Shown in pieces: positions 22,611 through 33,473 of a stretch of 64,000 bases of DNA. Both the position numbers and the translations under genes were made by a program. Location: NCBI RefSeq assembly GCF_024166365.1, contig NC_064821.1, forward strand, positions 49,131,093 to 49,195,092, in the 5' to 3' direction. The notes under the pieces are model-generated. The model saw nothing but the letters and a program-made list of their open reading frames with translations, was not told where the DNA came from and did not search any database. The DNA comes from Elephas maximus indicus. Lineage: Eukaryota > Chordata > Mammalia > Proboscidea > Elephantidae. How positions within the stretch are numbered: the first letter of the stretch is position 1; each line of letters opens with the position of its first letter.

Positions 22611-24362
22611 TTGTTGGTGTTAGGTGCTGTCAAGTCTGTTTTGACTCATAGAAATGTTATGTACAACAGAACAAAATACTGCCCCATCCTGCACCATCCT
22701 CACAATTATTGTTATGTTTGAGCCCATTTTTGCAGTCACTGTGTCAATCCAGCTCACTGAGGATCTTCCTCTTTTTCACTAATCCTCTACCTTACTAAGC
22801 ATGATGTTCTCCTCCAGGAACTGGTTCCTCCTGATAATATGTCCAAAGTATATGAGGTGAAGTCTTGCCATACCTGCTTCCAAGAAGCATTCTGGCTGTA
22901 CTTGTTCCAAAACAGGCTTGTTTGTTCTTCTGGCAGTTCATGGTATAGTCAATATTCTTCACCAACACCATAACTGAAAGGCATCAATTCTTCTTCAGTC
23001 CTTCTTATTCATTGTTCAGCTTTTACATGTATACGAGGCTTTTGAAAACACCATGGCTTGGGTCAGGCACACCTTAGCCCTCAAAGTGGCATCTTTGGTT
23101 TTTAATACTTTGAAGAGGTCTTTTGTAGCAGATTTGCCCAGTGCAGTGTGTCATCTGATTTCTTGACTGCTGCTTCCATGGGTGTTGACTGTGGATCCAA
23201 GTAAAATGAAATCCTTGACATCTTCAATCTTTTCTCTGTTTATCATGATGTTGCTTATTTGTGCAGTTATGAAGATTTTTGTTTTCTTTATGTCGAGCTG
23301 TAGTCCATACTGAAGGCTGTAGTCTTTGATCTTTGTCAGTAAGTGCTTCAAGTTCTCTTTGCTTTCAGCAAGCAAGGTTGTGTCATCTGCATATCGCAGG
23401 TTGTTAACACTGAGTGTTCCTCCAGTACTGATCCCCCGATCTTCTTCATATAGTCCACCTTCTCAGATCATTTGCTCAGCATACAGACTGAATAAGTATG
23501 ATGAAAGGATACAACCTTGATACATACCTTTCCTGACTTCAAACCACGCAGTATCCCCTTGTTTTGTTTGAAGGACTGCCTCTTTGTTTATGTACAGGTT
23601 TCTCATGAGCACAATTAACTGTTCTGGAATTCCCATTCTTCAAAATGTTATCCATAATTTGCTATGATCCACCTAGTCGAAAGCCTTTGCATAGTCAATT
23701 AAACACAGGTAAATATCTTTCTGGTATTCTCTGCTTTCAGCCAAGATTCATCTGACATCAGCAATGATATCCTTTGTTCTACATCCTCTTCTGAATCCAC
23801 CTTGAATTTCTGGCAGTTGCCTGTCAATGTATTGCTCCAACCATTTCTGAATTATCTTCAGCAAAATTTTACTTGCATGCCAAAGTTGTAAAATATGGCC
23901 TTGGTGATAGAAACAATGCCGGATATTGCATGATAGAATTTTGCAAGACCAACGACTTATTCATTGCAAATAACTTTTTCAACATCACCCGTTGGAAAAC
24001 ACAGAACTCAAGTCAACTACATCTGTGGCAAGAAATATTGGAAAAGCTCAATGTCATCATTCAGAACAAGGCCAGGGGCCAACTGTGGAACAGACCATCA
24101 ATTGCTCATATGCAAGTTCAAGTTGAAGCTGAAGAAAATTAAAACAAGTCCATGAGAGCCAAAATACGACCTTGAGCGTATCCCACCCGCATTTAGATAC
24201 CATCACAAGAACAGATTTGACACATCGCACACTAATGACTGAAGACCGGAAGAGTTATGGGATGACATCAACGATGTTCTACATGGAGAAAGCAAGAGGT
24301 CATTAAAAAGACAGGAAAGAAAGAAAAGACCAAAATGGGTGTCAGAAGAGACTCTGAAATTT
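22611..24362 (-). mobile_element. RTE LINE with 5' inversion, inserted in L1
   Basis: The 3' part lies on the minus strand (22611 to about 23878, including reverse transcriptase and C-terminal sequence). The next 480 bases (about 23879-24362) are upstream RTE sequence on the plus strand (aatatggccttggtgataga, ctgtggaacagaccatcaat). About 600 bp between the two segments is missing. Exact 10-bp duplication ggtcatatgg (22601-22610, 24363-24372) brackets both halves, so this was one event. Confidence 0.93.
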
Positions 24363-24567
24363 GGTCATATGGTAGTTCTATTTTTAGTTTTTTGAGGAAC
24401 CGCCACACTGTTTTCCACAAGGGCTGTACCATTTTGCATTCTCACCAGCAATGGATAAGGCTTCCAATTTCCCCCACGTCCTCGCCAACATTTGTCATTT
24501 TCTGTTTTGGTTTGTTTTTAAATCTCAGCCTCCTCAGAAAAAAGAAAGAAAGAAAAAACACCAAGCC

Positions 24568-24762
24568 TGTTGTCATCAAGTTGATTCAGCTCATGGTGAC
24601 CCTATAGGCCAGAGTAAAACTAAGCCATAGGCCTCCCAAGGCTGTAACTCTTTACAGAAGCAGACTGTCACATCTTTCTCCCGTGGAGTCTCTGGTGGGT
24701 TGAAATCGCTGACCTTTCAGTTAGCAGTCAAGTGCTTAACCAATGTACTACCAGGGCTCCAG
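24568..24762 (-). mobile_element. AfroSINE, long form
   Basis: Antisense SINE from caccaagcctgttgtcatc to the head ctaccagggctcc, inserted in L1 after an A/G-rich stretch. Confidence 0.8.
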
Positions 24763-24835
24763 GCTTAGCCATCCTAGTGGGAGTGAAATGATATCACATT
24801 GTGGTTTTGATTTACCTCTCTCTGACAGCTAATGG

Positions 24836-25003
24836 GAAACCCTGGTGGCATAGTGGTTAAGTGCTATGGCTGCTAACCAAGAGCTTGGCAATTTGAGTCC
24901 ACCAGGCACTCCTTGGAAACTCTATTGGGCAGTTCTGCTCTGTCCTATAGGGTCGCTATGAGTCCGAATCGACTCCACGGCAGTGGGTTTGGTTTTGGTT
25001 TTG
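24836..25003 (+). mobile_element. AfroSINE, short form
   Basis: Sense SINE gaaaccctggtggcatagtg to ggtttggttttggttttg, flanked by gacagctaatgg (24824-24835) and gatggctaatgg (25004-25015). Confidence 0.93.
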
Positions 25004-25507
25004 GATGGCTAATGGTGTTGAGCATCTTTTCATGTGTTTGGTGGCCATCTGAATGTCCTCTTTGGTGAAATGTCTATTCAAGGCCTTTTCCTATTTTATG
25101 ATTGGGTTGTCTTTTTTTTTTGTTAAATTGTTGAAGTTTTGTATATATTTTGGTTATTAGATTCTTATCAGATATATGGTTTCCAAAGATATTCTCCTAG
25201 TCTGTGACTTGTCTTTTCACTTTTTGATAAAGTCTTTTAATGAATGGAAGTTTTTAATTTTTATGAAGTCCCATGTATTTATTTTGTCTTTTGCTGTTTG
25301 TGCATTTGTTATTGTGTTAGATAATCCATTGTTAAAAGCTAGGGATACTTTGTTTTGTTGCTCACATTGTTCCAGTTTCGGCCAACGGAGCTCTTTCCGT
25401 TGGTCCCTGTGTCCCTTTGACATACCCCCAATTATTGTGTTTCATGTTGTTTTGTTTTTTGTGTACTTCCTTACTTTCTAGCACTATACAATGCTCCAGG
25501 CTTATCT

Positions 25508-25890
25508 TTTTTTTTTTTTAAATTCTACTTTAGGTGAAGGTTTACAGAACAAACTAGCTTCTCATTAAACAACTAGTACACGTATTGTTTTGTGACATTG
25601 GTTGCCAACTCCACGCCATGTCAACACTCTCCCTTCTCGACCTTGGTTTCCTTATTACGAGTTTTTCCTGTCGCCTCCTGCCTTCTCATCCTTGTCCAGG
25701 TTCATCTTACATATTTCCTACCCCAGTCCTAGAACCACCCATTCCTCCAAGGAGCCCTGGTTCTTTTTATTGAGGAGGAAGGTGTTAGAAGCCAGGATCT
25801 GGGCTCTAGATGTGCTTGTTGCTACTGGGGTATTCTTGCATCTAGGCCATTTCAGCTGATATAACAAGGAAATAGATATGTAATAGACTT
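25508..25890 (-). mobile_element. L1 3' UTR fragment
   Basis: Starts after a T-run with aaattctactttaggtgaag, gtttacagaacaaactagc, cgtattgttttgtgacattg, the pattern of an antisense L1 3' end. The right boundary is uncertain. Confidence 0.5.
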
Positions 25891-25949
25891 TTTTAACAAG
25901 TAAATTGTAGCCCACCACTCCCAGCTCAGTTCAGAACCCTTCCTCTGCT

Positions 25950-26440
25950 TCTCATCACCCTTTTAGCCATCTCACTCCACCCTCACCTCCCCCAGCCTCC
26001 TTGCTGCCATTCCAACATGCTTTGCACTGGCTGTTCTCTCTGCCTAAAATGCTCTTCCCTCAGGTGTCTGCATGGCTCCTCCCTCACCTCATCCAGCTCA
26101 TTGTTCTGCCCAAATGTCCTGACCTCAGCCGGGCCTTCATTGACTCCATCCCATTCCCTCCCTCTCCCCTCCAAACCTTCCCTGACTCCATCCCCCCTCC
26201 CCATCTCTCCCCTCTTAACCTGCTTTATATTTCTTTGCAGCACTGACTACTTTATGATATTGTATCTTATTTTTATTGTTCATAGTTTCTCTTCCTCACT
26301 AGAGTATAAGCTCCAGGAGGGGGAGGGTGGGGCTTTGGCTTGTACAGTGCTGCTCCCCCACCGCCCCCCCCACCAGCCTAGCACTGTAACTGACACTCCG
26401 GCTGCTATGCAGGTTACATACTTGCTGAAATAAATCAGTG
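25950..26440 (+). mobile_element. L2 LINE 3' region
   Basis: L2-like sequence: ctctgcctaaaatgctcttc, ctccagctca-type run, actagagtataagctccagg, gctgctatgcaggttacat. Degenerate. Confidence 0.5.
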
Positions 26441-26599
26441 TTGCCAAGCCCTGGGTCACCCACAGTGTATGGAAGGCATGAGGTTAACTTCAGGCTCCTA
26501 ACCCCAAACCCTGCTGCTCCCCACTTCCCTCACAACCCCCTTCCATGTTCCCCCCATGCCTTGGGCAAGGAGGGCATTAGAGGATTTTTAAAAAGCCAA

Positions 26600-26770
26600 G
26601 TGGTCTTTCCTGAGCATCTGCTTTGCGCCAGGAGCAGGACTATGGCTTCCAGCAGCCCTGGGGCAGGTGGAACTTCTATTACTCTTCTGCTTCAGGTCAG
26701 GAAACTGAGGCTACAGTGACTCACCTAGGTCACACAGCTACTAGGTGGTGGGGCTGGAGTTTGAACCCAA
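26600..26770 (-). mobile_element. MIR SINE
   Basis: Antisense MIR: cttcaggtcaggaaactgag, ctaggtcacacagctactag, gagtttgaacccaagtag. Confidence 0.75.
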
Positions 26771-26783
26771 GTAGCCTGAGTTT

Positions 26784-26994
26784 GCAGTCCCTGGTTGCCA
26801 CAAACAGTTAGTTAACATGCTCAAATGATAACCAAAAGGTTGGAGGTCCGAATCTACCCAGAGGCAGATTGGAAGAAAGACCTGGCAACCTACTTCTGAA
26901 AATCAGCCTTTGAAATCCCTGTGGAGCACAGTTCTACTGTGATACACCTGGGGTCGCCATGGGTCAGAGTCGATTTGACAGCAACTGGTAACTG
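26784..26994 (+). mobile_element. AfroSINE, long form
   Basis: Sense SINE with the leader-like segment ctacttctgaaaatcagcc and tail ggtcgccatgggtcagagtc. Flanked by an exact 13-bp duplication gtagcctgagttt (26771-26783, 26995-27007). Confidence 0.93.
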
Positions 26995-27324
26995 GTAGCC
27001 TGAGTTTTGAGTGTGCGTGTTTTACAAAAATGAGGACTGGATTTCAGTTTGGAGCCTCCATTCAGTTGGACCCAGACATAGTTCACCTGGGCTGCCTCGG
27101 AGCTGTCCCGCACTGGGTCATTTTGGAATCTTTGGTCCAACTCAGGCACTGGATCAAGTGCTGGAGCACCGTTCCCTCTCCTGAGGAATCCCATAGACCC
27201 TACACCTCTGAGTCATTCCATTCCCCAGCAGACAGGGCACAGCCCAGGTGGGTGGGGGCTGCAAGGCCTAGGACCCCCCTTCCTTTGTCCTTGGTACTCC
27301 CACCTGGCCCCTTCTCAGCACCCC

Positions 27325-27455
27325 TCTGAGTCTGAGTTCTTATGAGTCAGACTTTCCAGGGTTCACACCTGGACTTGACCATTTCCAGCCATGTGGCCTT
27401 GGCTAATGATCTAACCTGTCCTTTCTGGCCTCTCATTGCCATCACCATTACGTCA
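27325..27455 (+). mobile_element. MIR SINE
   Basis: Sense MIR core: ccatgtggccttggctaatg, with an upstream half around gagtcagactttccaggg. Diverged. Confidence 0.55.
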
Positions 27456-27465
27456 TCCAGGGCAG

Positions 27466-27692
27466 TGGCTTTACAGTTGCGTTGACTGAGACCTATAGTG
27501 AGAAATGCAATATACACTCACCACACACACCTCTCTGTGAATAGAATCAAAGTTTTAGGAAGGAATGCCAGCCCTGAGTACATGGAATACACTCTGGTAT
27601 TTTCTATCCTGTTCCATTTTTTAAACTTGACTCACTGAATTCATTCCCAGCGTGCTAACATGCCACAGCCTACTGTTGAAAAACACTGTTCT
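27466..27692. mobile_element. MER5A-like hAT transposon remnant
   Basis: Imperfect terminal inverted repeats: cagtggctttacag at the left and ctgttgaaaaacactg at the right. The internal part (ggtattttctatcctgttc) matches the general layout of MER5A. Non-coding MITE-type element. Confidence 0.55.
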
Positions 27693-27814
27693 GTAGCAGA
27701 AACATCCGGCCCCACAAAGCACAAAGACACCATTCTAGACTAATATGAACTACCATTTTCTGGGGTAAACTCCGTGTTGGTGTGGAAATGGAGCATCAGG
27801 AGACAGTAACACGC

Positions 27815-28010
27815 ATTTTACATGTATTTGCTCATTTAATCCTAACAACGGTTCTCAGAATTGAGAGCTATGATGAGCATTCCCATTTTACAGATGAGGA
27901 AAGGAGGCACAGAGAGGTTAAGTCACTTGCCTAAGATCACACAGCTCCATAGTGACAGTGCTGGGCAATTTGGCTCCAGGAAGGGTGCTCTTAACTGCTA
28001 AGCCTCTCCA
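27815..28010 (-). mobile_element. MIR SINE
   Basis: Antisense MIR: gctcatttaatcctaacaac, ttttacagatgaggaaagg, gagaggttaagtcacttgcc, atcacacagctcc. Confidence 0.8.
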
Positions 28011-28850
28011 AACTTTTTCTGGCTAAAGCCAAAGGGCAAGGGCTTGAGCTGGGTCATTTCTGCCCTGCCTGGAAAGGAAGGACCACAGCAGAGCAGCTCC
28101 CTGACTAGATGTGGCACAGAGGCAGGTTTCTGGAGCCCCTCGTGGAGGGGAGGGGGACTGGAGCACCCCTGCACCGCAGCGCTTCGCTTGGCTCCAGCTG
28201 CTCTGACATAACCCTGCTTGTGGGCATGTGTGGGTGTAGCTGGTAAAGCTGCATTAGGTTGAACAAAGATGCTTTCTGCATCCGGGAGAAACTGCAGAGG
28301 TTTCGGAGGGGGACGTTCTGGCAGGAGATAGCTGCACAGACAGAAGGAAGTAGAACTGGAGGCCTGTGTGTGCTCCCTGACCAGCCTGCCTACTGCGCTG
28401 GGTCCCTTCCAGAAAGGGGGGCCAGAGCATTTCTCAGTCAGGACAAGTTTCCAGAGCAGGAGTTGAGGCCATTGAGCTCGTGTGAGTATTACGCGTTGCC
28501 TTTCTTACAGCTCAGGTGCTTGGTGTTTTTCTTTTCCGTTAGTGTCATGAATTCTCCACCTTAAGTGGTTCATTTTATTTACAATTCAAAGGGAACTGGA
28601 GGCCTCTTCCTTCAAAACAGACAGTTAAAAATAAAGTGAGAAAGAAAGATCAGAAACCGTATACAGGAAAGCAAAAGGCAATTCTACCAGGAACTTGAGG
28701 GACGAGGATGACTTTATTTGAAGGTTAAATTTAGCTTAAGCTTCCTGGCACCCCAAGAAAAAGCGGGAAACTGATAGTGCTATAGTTGTGGTCTCACCAA
28801 AAAAGCATATCAGGTTTTCAAGAAAGTGCAACTTCTTTGTACAGGGGGCA
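28011..28850. other. Single-copy-like sequence, nothing recognised
   Basis: No repeat or exon that I can support. Confidence 0.45.
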
Positions 28851-28854
28851 TAAG

Positions 28855-29060
28855 AAGAAGCAGGGTGGCATGGTAAAAGGAGCTAGAATCTGGAATCAGA
28901 CTCTTCCTGACCGTGTGGCCCTGGGAGAATGGCTCATCCTTCCTGAGCCTCAGTTTTCTCATCTCTAAAGTGGGAATGGTAACAATTTCCTTACTGGGCT
29001 TTTGTGGGAATCAGGGATAACAACGTAAGATGCATATCATGGCATTTAGTGTCCCTCCAT
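28855..29060 (+). mobile_element. MIR SINE
   Basis: Sense MIR: ctggaatcagactcttcctg, ccgtgtggccctgggagaat, cctcagttttctcatctcta, gggaatcagggataac. Confidence 0.75.
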
Positions 29061-29089
29061 TCCCCCTGGAAGCATCTTGCATGTTAAAA

Positions 29090-29355
29090 AGCACAGCTGG
29101 AATAAACAAAACATGGCCCATACATACAATGGACTATTTCATAGCCATAAAGAGAAACGAAGCCCTGGTGCATGCCACAACATGGATGAACCTTGAACAC
29201 ATCTGAGTGAAGTAAGTCAGTTGCAAAAGGACAAATACTATATGATCTCACTTATACAAAATAAGCAAATAAACAGAAACCAAAGATTCTTAATGGTTAC
29301 CAGGGGTGGGAGGGAGAGGGCAATGGGGAGTTTTTGTTTGAAAGGTATTGAGTTT
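29090..29355 (+). mobile_element. L1 LINE 3' region
   Basis: Sense L1 3' region: caacatggatgaaccttgaa, gaagtaagtcagttgcaaaa, ggacaaatactatatgatc, aatggttaccaggggtggg. Confidence 0.7.
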
Positions 29356-29547
29356 ACAGGTAGTCCCCAACTTACCTGGTTTTCCATTCCAAGGTTCCAT
29401 TCTGAGGTAGCTGAATGCCTTATTTTTTTTTAGTTTTCATTATTATTGTCTTTTATTATCAGTGTTTTTATAAATCCCACCTTTATTTGTCTTTAGGGGT
29501 TGAAAACATTACATATGCATTTACAGATACATTTTAATACATACATA

Positions 29548-29703
29548 AAAAACCCACTGTCGTCGAGTTGATTCCGACTCATAGTGACCCTACAGGACAG
29601 AGTAGAACCGCTGCAGAGAGTTTCCAAGGAGTGGCTGGTGGGTTTGAACTGCCGACCTTTTGGTTAGCAGCCAGGCTCTTAACCACGGTGCCACCAAGGC
29701 TCG
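29548..29703 (-). mobile_element. AfroSINE, short form
   Basis: Antisense SINE, flanked by aatacatacata (29536-29547 and 29704-29715). Confidence 0.9.
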
Positions 29704-29754
29704 AATACATACATACATAAAAAAATACACAGATCATAAAAAATGGTCGTAAGC

Positions 29755-30835
29755 GCTGTTGTTGTTGTTAGGTGCCGTTGAGTGGGTTCCAACTCATAGC
29801 GACACTGTGTACAATAGAACAAACACTGCCTGGCCCTGTGCCATCCTCACAATCATTGCTCTGTTTGAGCCCACTGTTGCAGTCACTGTGTCAATCCATC
29901 CCCTTGAGGGTCTTCTACTCTTTCGCTGATCCTCTACTTTACTGAAGATGATGTCCTTCTCTAGGTACTGGTCCCTCCTGGTAACATGTCCAAAGTACAT
30001 GAGACGAAGTCTTGCTTCTAAGGAGCATTCTGGCTGTACTTCTTTCAAGACAGATTTGTTGATTTTTCTGGCAGTCCATGCTATATTCAATATTCTTTGC
30101 CAACACCACAATTCAAATGCATCAATTCTTCTTTGGTCTTCTTTATTCATTGTCCAGCTTTCACAAACATATGAAGTTATGGCTTGGGTCAGGCACACCT
30201 TAATCCTCAAAGTGACATCTTTGCTTTTCAACACTTTAAAGAGGTTTTTTGCGTGGATTTGCCCAACACAATGCATTGTTTGATTTCTTTGCTGCTTCCG
30301 TGGGGGTTGATTGTGGATCCAAGAAAAATGAAGTCCTTGATAACTTCAGCCTTTTCTCCATTTATCACGATGTTGCTTATTGGTCCAGTTTGTAAGGGTT
30401 TTTGTTTTCCTTATGTTAGGGTGTGATCCATACTGAAGGCTGTAGTCTTTGATCTTCACCAGTAAGTGCTTCAAGTCCTCTTCACTTTCAGCAAGCAAGA
30501 TTGTGTCATCTGCATAACGCAGGTTGTTAATGAGTCTTCCTCCAATCCTGATGCCATGTGGTATAGTCCGGCTTCTCAGATTATTTGCTCAGCGTACAGA
30601 TTGAATAGGCATGGTGAAAGGATACAACCCTGACACACATCTTTCCTGATTTTAAACCATGCAGTATCCCCTTGTTCTGTTCAAACGACTGCCTCTTGCT
30701 CTATGTACAGGTTCTGCATGAGCACAATTAAGTGTTCTGGCTTCCAGACTAAGACAGACGAGGAAGAAGGACCTACTTCTGAAAAAATTGGCCTGCAAAA
30801 ACCTTATGAATAGCAGCAGAACATTGTCCTAGTTT
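29755..30835 (-). mobile_element. RTE LINE 3' part with a short inverted 5' piece
   Basis: Minus-strand RTE from the 3' end (gttgttgttgttaggtgccg) to about 30738. Then about 95 bases of RTE leader follow in plus orientation (cttccagactaagacagacg to gcagcagaacattgtcc). The 160-codon piece at 29794-30276 is the C-terminal region, with ASYVCESW-like and ELWCWQRILN motifs. The arrangement is a 5' inversion. Confidence 0.85.
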
Positions 30836-30864
30836 GAACACATCATAAGTTGGGGACTACCTGT

Positions 30865-32120
30865 GTATTAATAGTGGTGAAATATTTTGGAAAAGAATAG
30901 CAAGAATCATGGTACAACAAGAAAAATATAATTAATGTAATTTGGAAGCTCTTGTAATTGGCGAATATATTTGGTGTCCATATTTTTACCACAATAAAAA
31001 TACAGTGAAAACTGTGAGAGCCAGAATTCAACGGGACTGCCTTGTTTTTCCAGATATTGCAAATTTCCTGCCTTTGACAGGGTGCAGTCTTACCACTTTT
31101 CTATTGCTCTCTGTTCGTGGAAAATATTTGAGTTTTCCTTCTCTGATAGATTTCTGCTTTGCACAGATTCTGGCTTTCACAGGTTTTACCGTATACACTC
31201 AAGGAAGAGTTCTTTTGGAAGATGCAAAAGTATTCTTCATCTGTTTAAAACTGTGACCCAGCGGGATCAGGTCTGGGAACAGGTGTGAGGGAAGCATGCT
31301 CACCCCACCATCAGACTTTCTCTGTGAGATGTGCATTTCTCTGCTGGCTTCAGGCAGGATCTCTCTGGAGGTGGCTGGAGCGTTCTGCCAAGGCTCAGTC
31401 ATTCTGAGCCTGGGCTAGGAGTGAGGCTGTGAGTCTCAGGTGCTCTTCTGGGAAAGATGTTAGTATTCATTCCTGGGACAGACCCAACATCAACATTTCT
31501 CCCCAAAGGGACCTGTGGTACAGATCACAGGCATTCAGTTGAGAGTCCAGAAGTTGCCACCAGGATTGTAGAAAACTGGGACCATTCGGCACCTGGCTTA
31601 GCCTTGCCCAAACCCTCTCCTCTTTCCTGGTTAAAAATGGAACAGCTTCTACACTTCCCCCCTCAGCAACCTCCTGGGCCACGGCTGGGCCCAAGCCCCT
31701 CAGAAGCCTCGGTTTTCTCATAGGTCCAGGGGGACGATAATAGCTGCTTTACCTCCCAGGCCAGGTTGCCTAGGGTAGATTGATTAAGCAGTTGTTTGAC
31801 TAAACAATTGACAGGCTCATCCCCTACCTCATCCGAGAAAGATTTGAAGCCACGATTGTCATCAATTGTCATCTGAGCGGCCAGGCCTTCACCGGCATGC
31901 TTGTTACTCACCTAAGTCTGGAGTCCTTCACCTCCCTCACGCCGGGTAACCTCGCTCCCTCCGGTGCCTTGAGCTCCAGTCACTGTCATCCCCGCCCTCT
32001 TCCCCGCCCTCCGACATTTCTTGGCCTCTGGGAAAATTCTTTGGTGTGTGAGTGTGAAAGGCTGGGGTTTTATGGGCTCCTAGGACCTGGGTTGGGTTTT
32101 TTAGGACCTATACTTGGTTG
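30865..32120. other. Mostly unassigned sequence upstream of a CpG island
   Basis: No firm repeat or exon. The part at about 30900-31210 (ctgtgagagccagaattcaa, gatagatttctgctttgcac) resembles an old DNA transposon, but I cannot name it. Confidence 0.35.
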
Positions 32121-32133
32121 TTGTTTTCCTTGG

Positions 32134-32142
32134 TATAAAAAG
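32134..32142 (+). promoter_or_regulatory. TATA-like box
   Basis: tataaaaag lies just upstream of the CpG island. A transcription start would be expected about 30 bp downstream, near 32165. GC boxes follow at about 32218-32240 (gggggtgggggcgggcgagg). Inferred from motif and position only. Confidence 0.4.
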
Positions 32143-32164
32143 AAAATTTGTTTTGAAGACGGGC

Positions 32165-32429
32165 GAGGTGCAGAGCTTCCCGAAAGACACCTGCTAGATA
32201 CCCTTCCAGCCACAGAGGGGGTGGGGGCGGGCGAGGCGGCAAGAGGAGCGGTTGTTTTTCCTGTTGCTAGTAAAAAGGAAACAAAGTGGGAAGTGGGGTG
32301 TGCGGCTGTCAGCAGGCGGGGCACCCCCACCAGCCCCGCCCCCCTCCCTCGAGGCTCACTCGCCCGCGGCACCCTTGCTCCGAGCGGCCGCGGGCCGAGC
32401 CGCAACCCCACCAAGCCGCGCCGGGACCG
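32165..32429 (+). other. Candidate untranslated first exon
   Basis: Inferred exon from about 30 bp after the TATA-like box to a good splice-donor-like site, gggaccg followed by gtaagcgc (intron would begin at 32430). There is no convincing start codon with a conserved reading frame, so it would be 5' UTR. The long open frames through this GC-rich stretch are expected from scarcity of stop codons. The direction and the gene are not proven. Confidence 0.3.
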
Positions 32430-33454
32430 GTAAGCGCTCGCCTTTGGCTGCGTCTGGGGAGGTGGGGAAGGAGGATCTGGGCTGGGAGATTGGGCGGTCT
32501 GGCTCGCGGATGTGTCCCCGAGCCCGGAGGCAGGCCGTGCACACAGCCCTGTGCGCCCTTACCCTGTGCTCCCTCCCTACTTCCAACGACCCCGGAGACG
32601 GGTGCGCCCCGGGCCGGGCCGCCGGGACTGCGGCTGGGGCTGTGCTCGGGATCCCGGGCCGCTCCCTGTGTACCCTCTGTGCCTCTGGGCGAGAGGCTCA
32701 CAAGAGACCTGGGGCCTCCCCGGCCGGACTGGGGACCCGCCTGCGGTGCAACTCTTGGCGAGCCCGCCCAGGTCCGGGAAGCGCGGAGCTGTCTGCGCCC
32801 AGGACTAGCGCGTCCTCCCGGTGCCCTGGCAGGTGGGACCGTGAGGCCCTGGCGGGGCGCAGGGCGCGGGGTCAGGGCTGCGCCCCCTGCAACGGGGCCG
32901 CCCCCTTGCTCCACCCGAGGCCGAGGGGGAACCGGCGCACACAGCTCCCCTGCGCCCGGCCCCGCGCGCCCTCCCGGTGCCCGACTGCAAGGGAGCCGGG
33001 GTCGAGGTGTCCCGTGCCATCCTGGCCGGTGCGCGGCCTGCAGCCCCTGTCTCCTCCTTGGTTCCCGCCTGGGCGGCCTTTGGGGGCCGCGCTGTCACCG
33101 CGTGTTCTCTGCAGCGGCGCAGGCGACACCAGCCCCCGGATCTGCAACTGAGCCCGGGTTACCGCGGCAAAACCGCCTCCAGCTTTGCATTTCCGGACTC
33201 TTTTTTTTAAATACACTTACCCGTAATTCAGCCTGAATGAAGCTTTCTTTCTTTCGTTTTTTTAAAACGAGTTTCCTGTTTTTATTTAGGCTTCCTCCTC
33301 CCCGCCGCCGCCTTTGAAATCGCGGAGAGGGGTACAGGGATAACCTTTCGTGGGGGCCAGGGTGGGAGCACCGCTCTCTGCCCTGACCGGGAGATGGAGG
33401 TCCAGAGAGCCAGGAAAGAACTGTTGCGAGGCCACGGAAGGCGCGTCCCTGGCC

Positions 33455-33473
33455 GGGGGGGGGGGGGGGGGGG
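33455..33473 (+). repeat. 19-base G homopolymer
   Basis: Uninterrupted run of 19 G at the edge of the CpG island, followed by gaggagga. Likely G-quadruplex forming, length-polymorphic, and prone to sequencing error. Confidence 0.9.

Larger units (their letters stand above)
22023..25500 (-). mobile_element. L1 LINE ORF2/3' region, interrupted three times
   Basis: Antisense L1 from an A/T-rich end at 22023 through the ORF2 C-terminal region (gtgcagcaatgaacggtgg, gggtatatagctagaagtgg, ttgaggaaccgccacactg, attggttgtct-like spacer, gttattagattcttatcaga) to near 25500. Interruptions are an RTE (22611-24362), a SINE (24568-24762) and a SINE (24836-25003). Removing them leaves about 2.0-2.8 kb of continuous L1-type sequence. 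No usable ORF. Confidence 0.75.
29356..30864. mobile_element. Non-autonomous DNA transposon with 19-bp inverted repeats, hosting a SINE and an RTE
   Basis: Perfect 19-bp terminal inverted repeats: acaggtagtccccaactta (29356-29374) and its reverse complement (30846-30864). Internal sequence such as aaaaaatggtcgtaagcgct continues the cut-and-paste element. It has been enlarged by an AfroSINE (29548-29703) and an RTE (29755-30835). Without them it is about 270 bp with no transposase. A TA target duplication is not intact on the right side. Confidence 0.75.

Noticed and set aside
32252-33236. Two overlapping long ORFs (299 and 316 codons) in the CpG island
   Set aside because: Very GC-rich DNA lacks stop codons, several frames on both strands are open at once, and the predicted proteins are low-complexity Pro/Arg/Ala/Gly with no domain.
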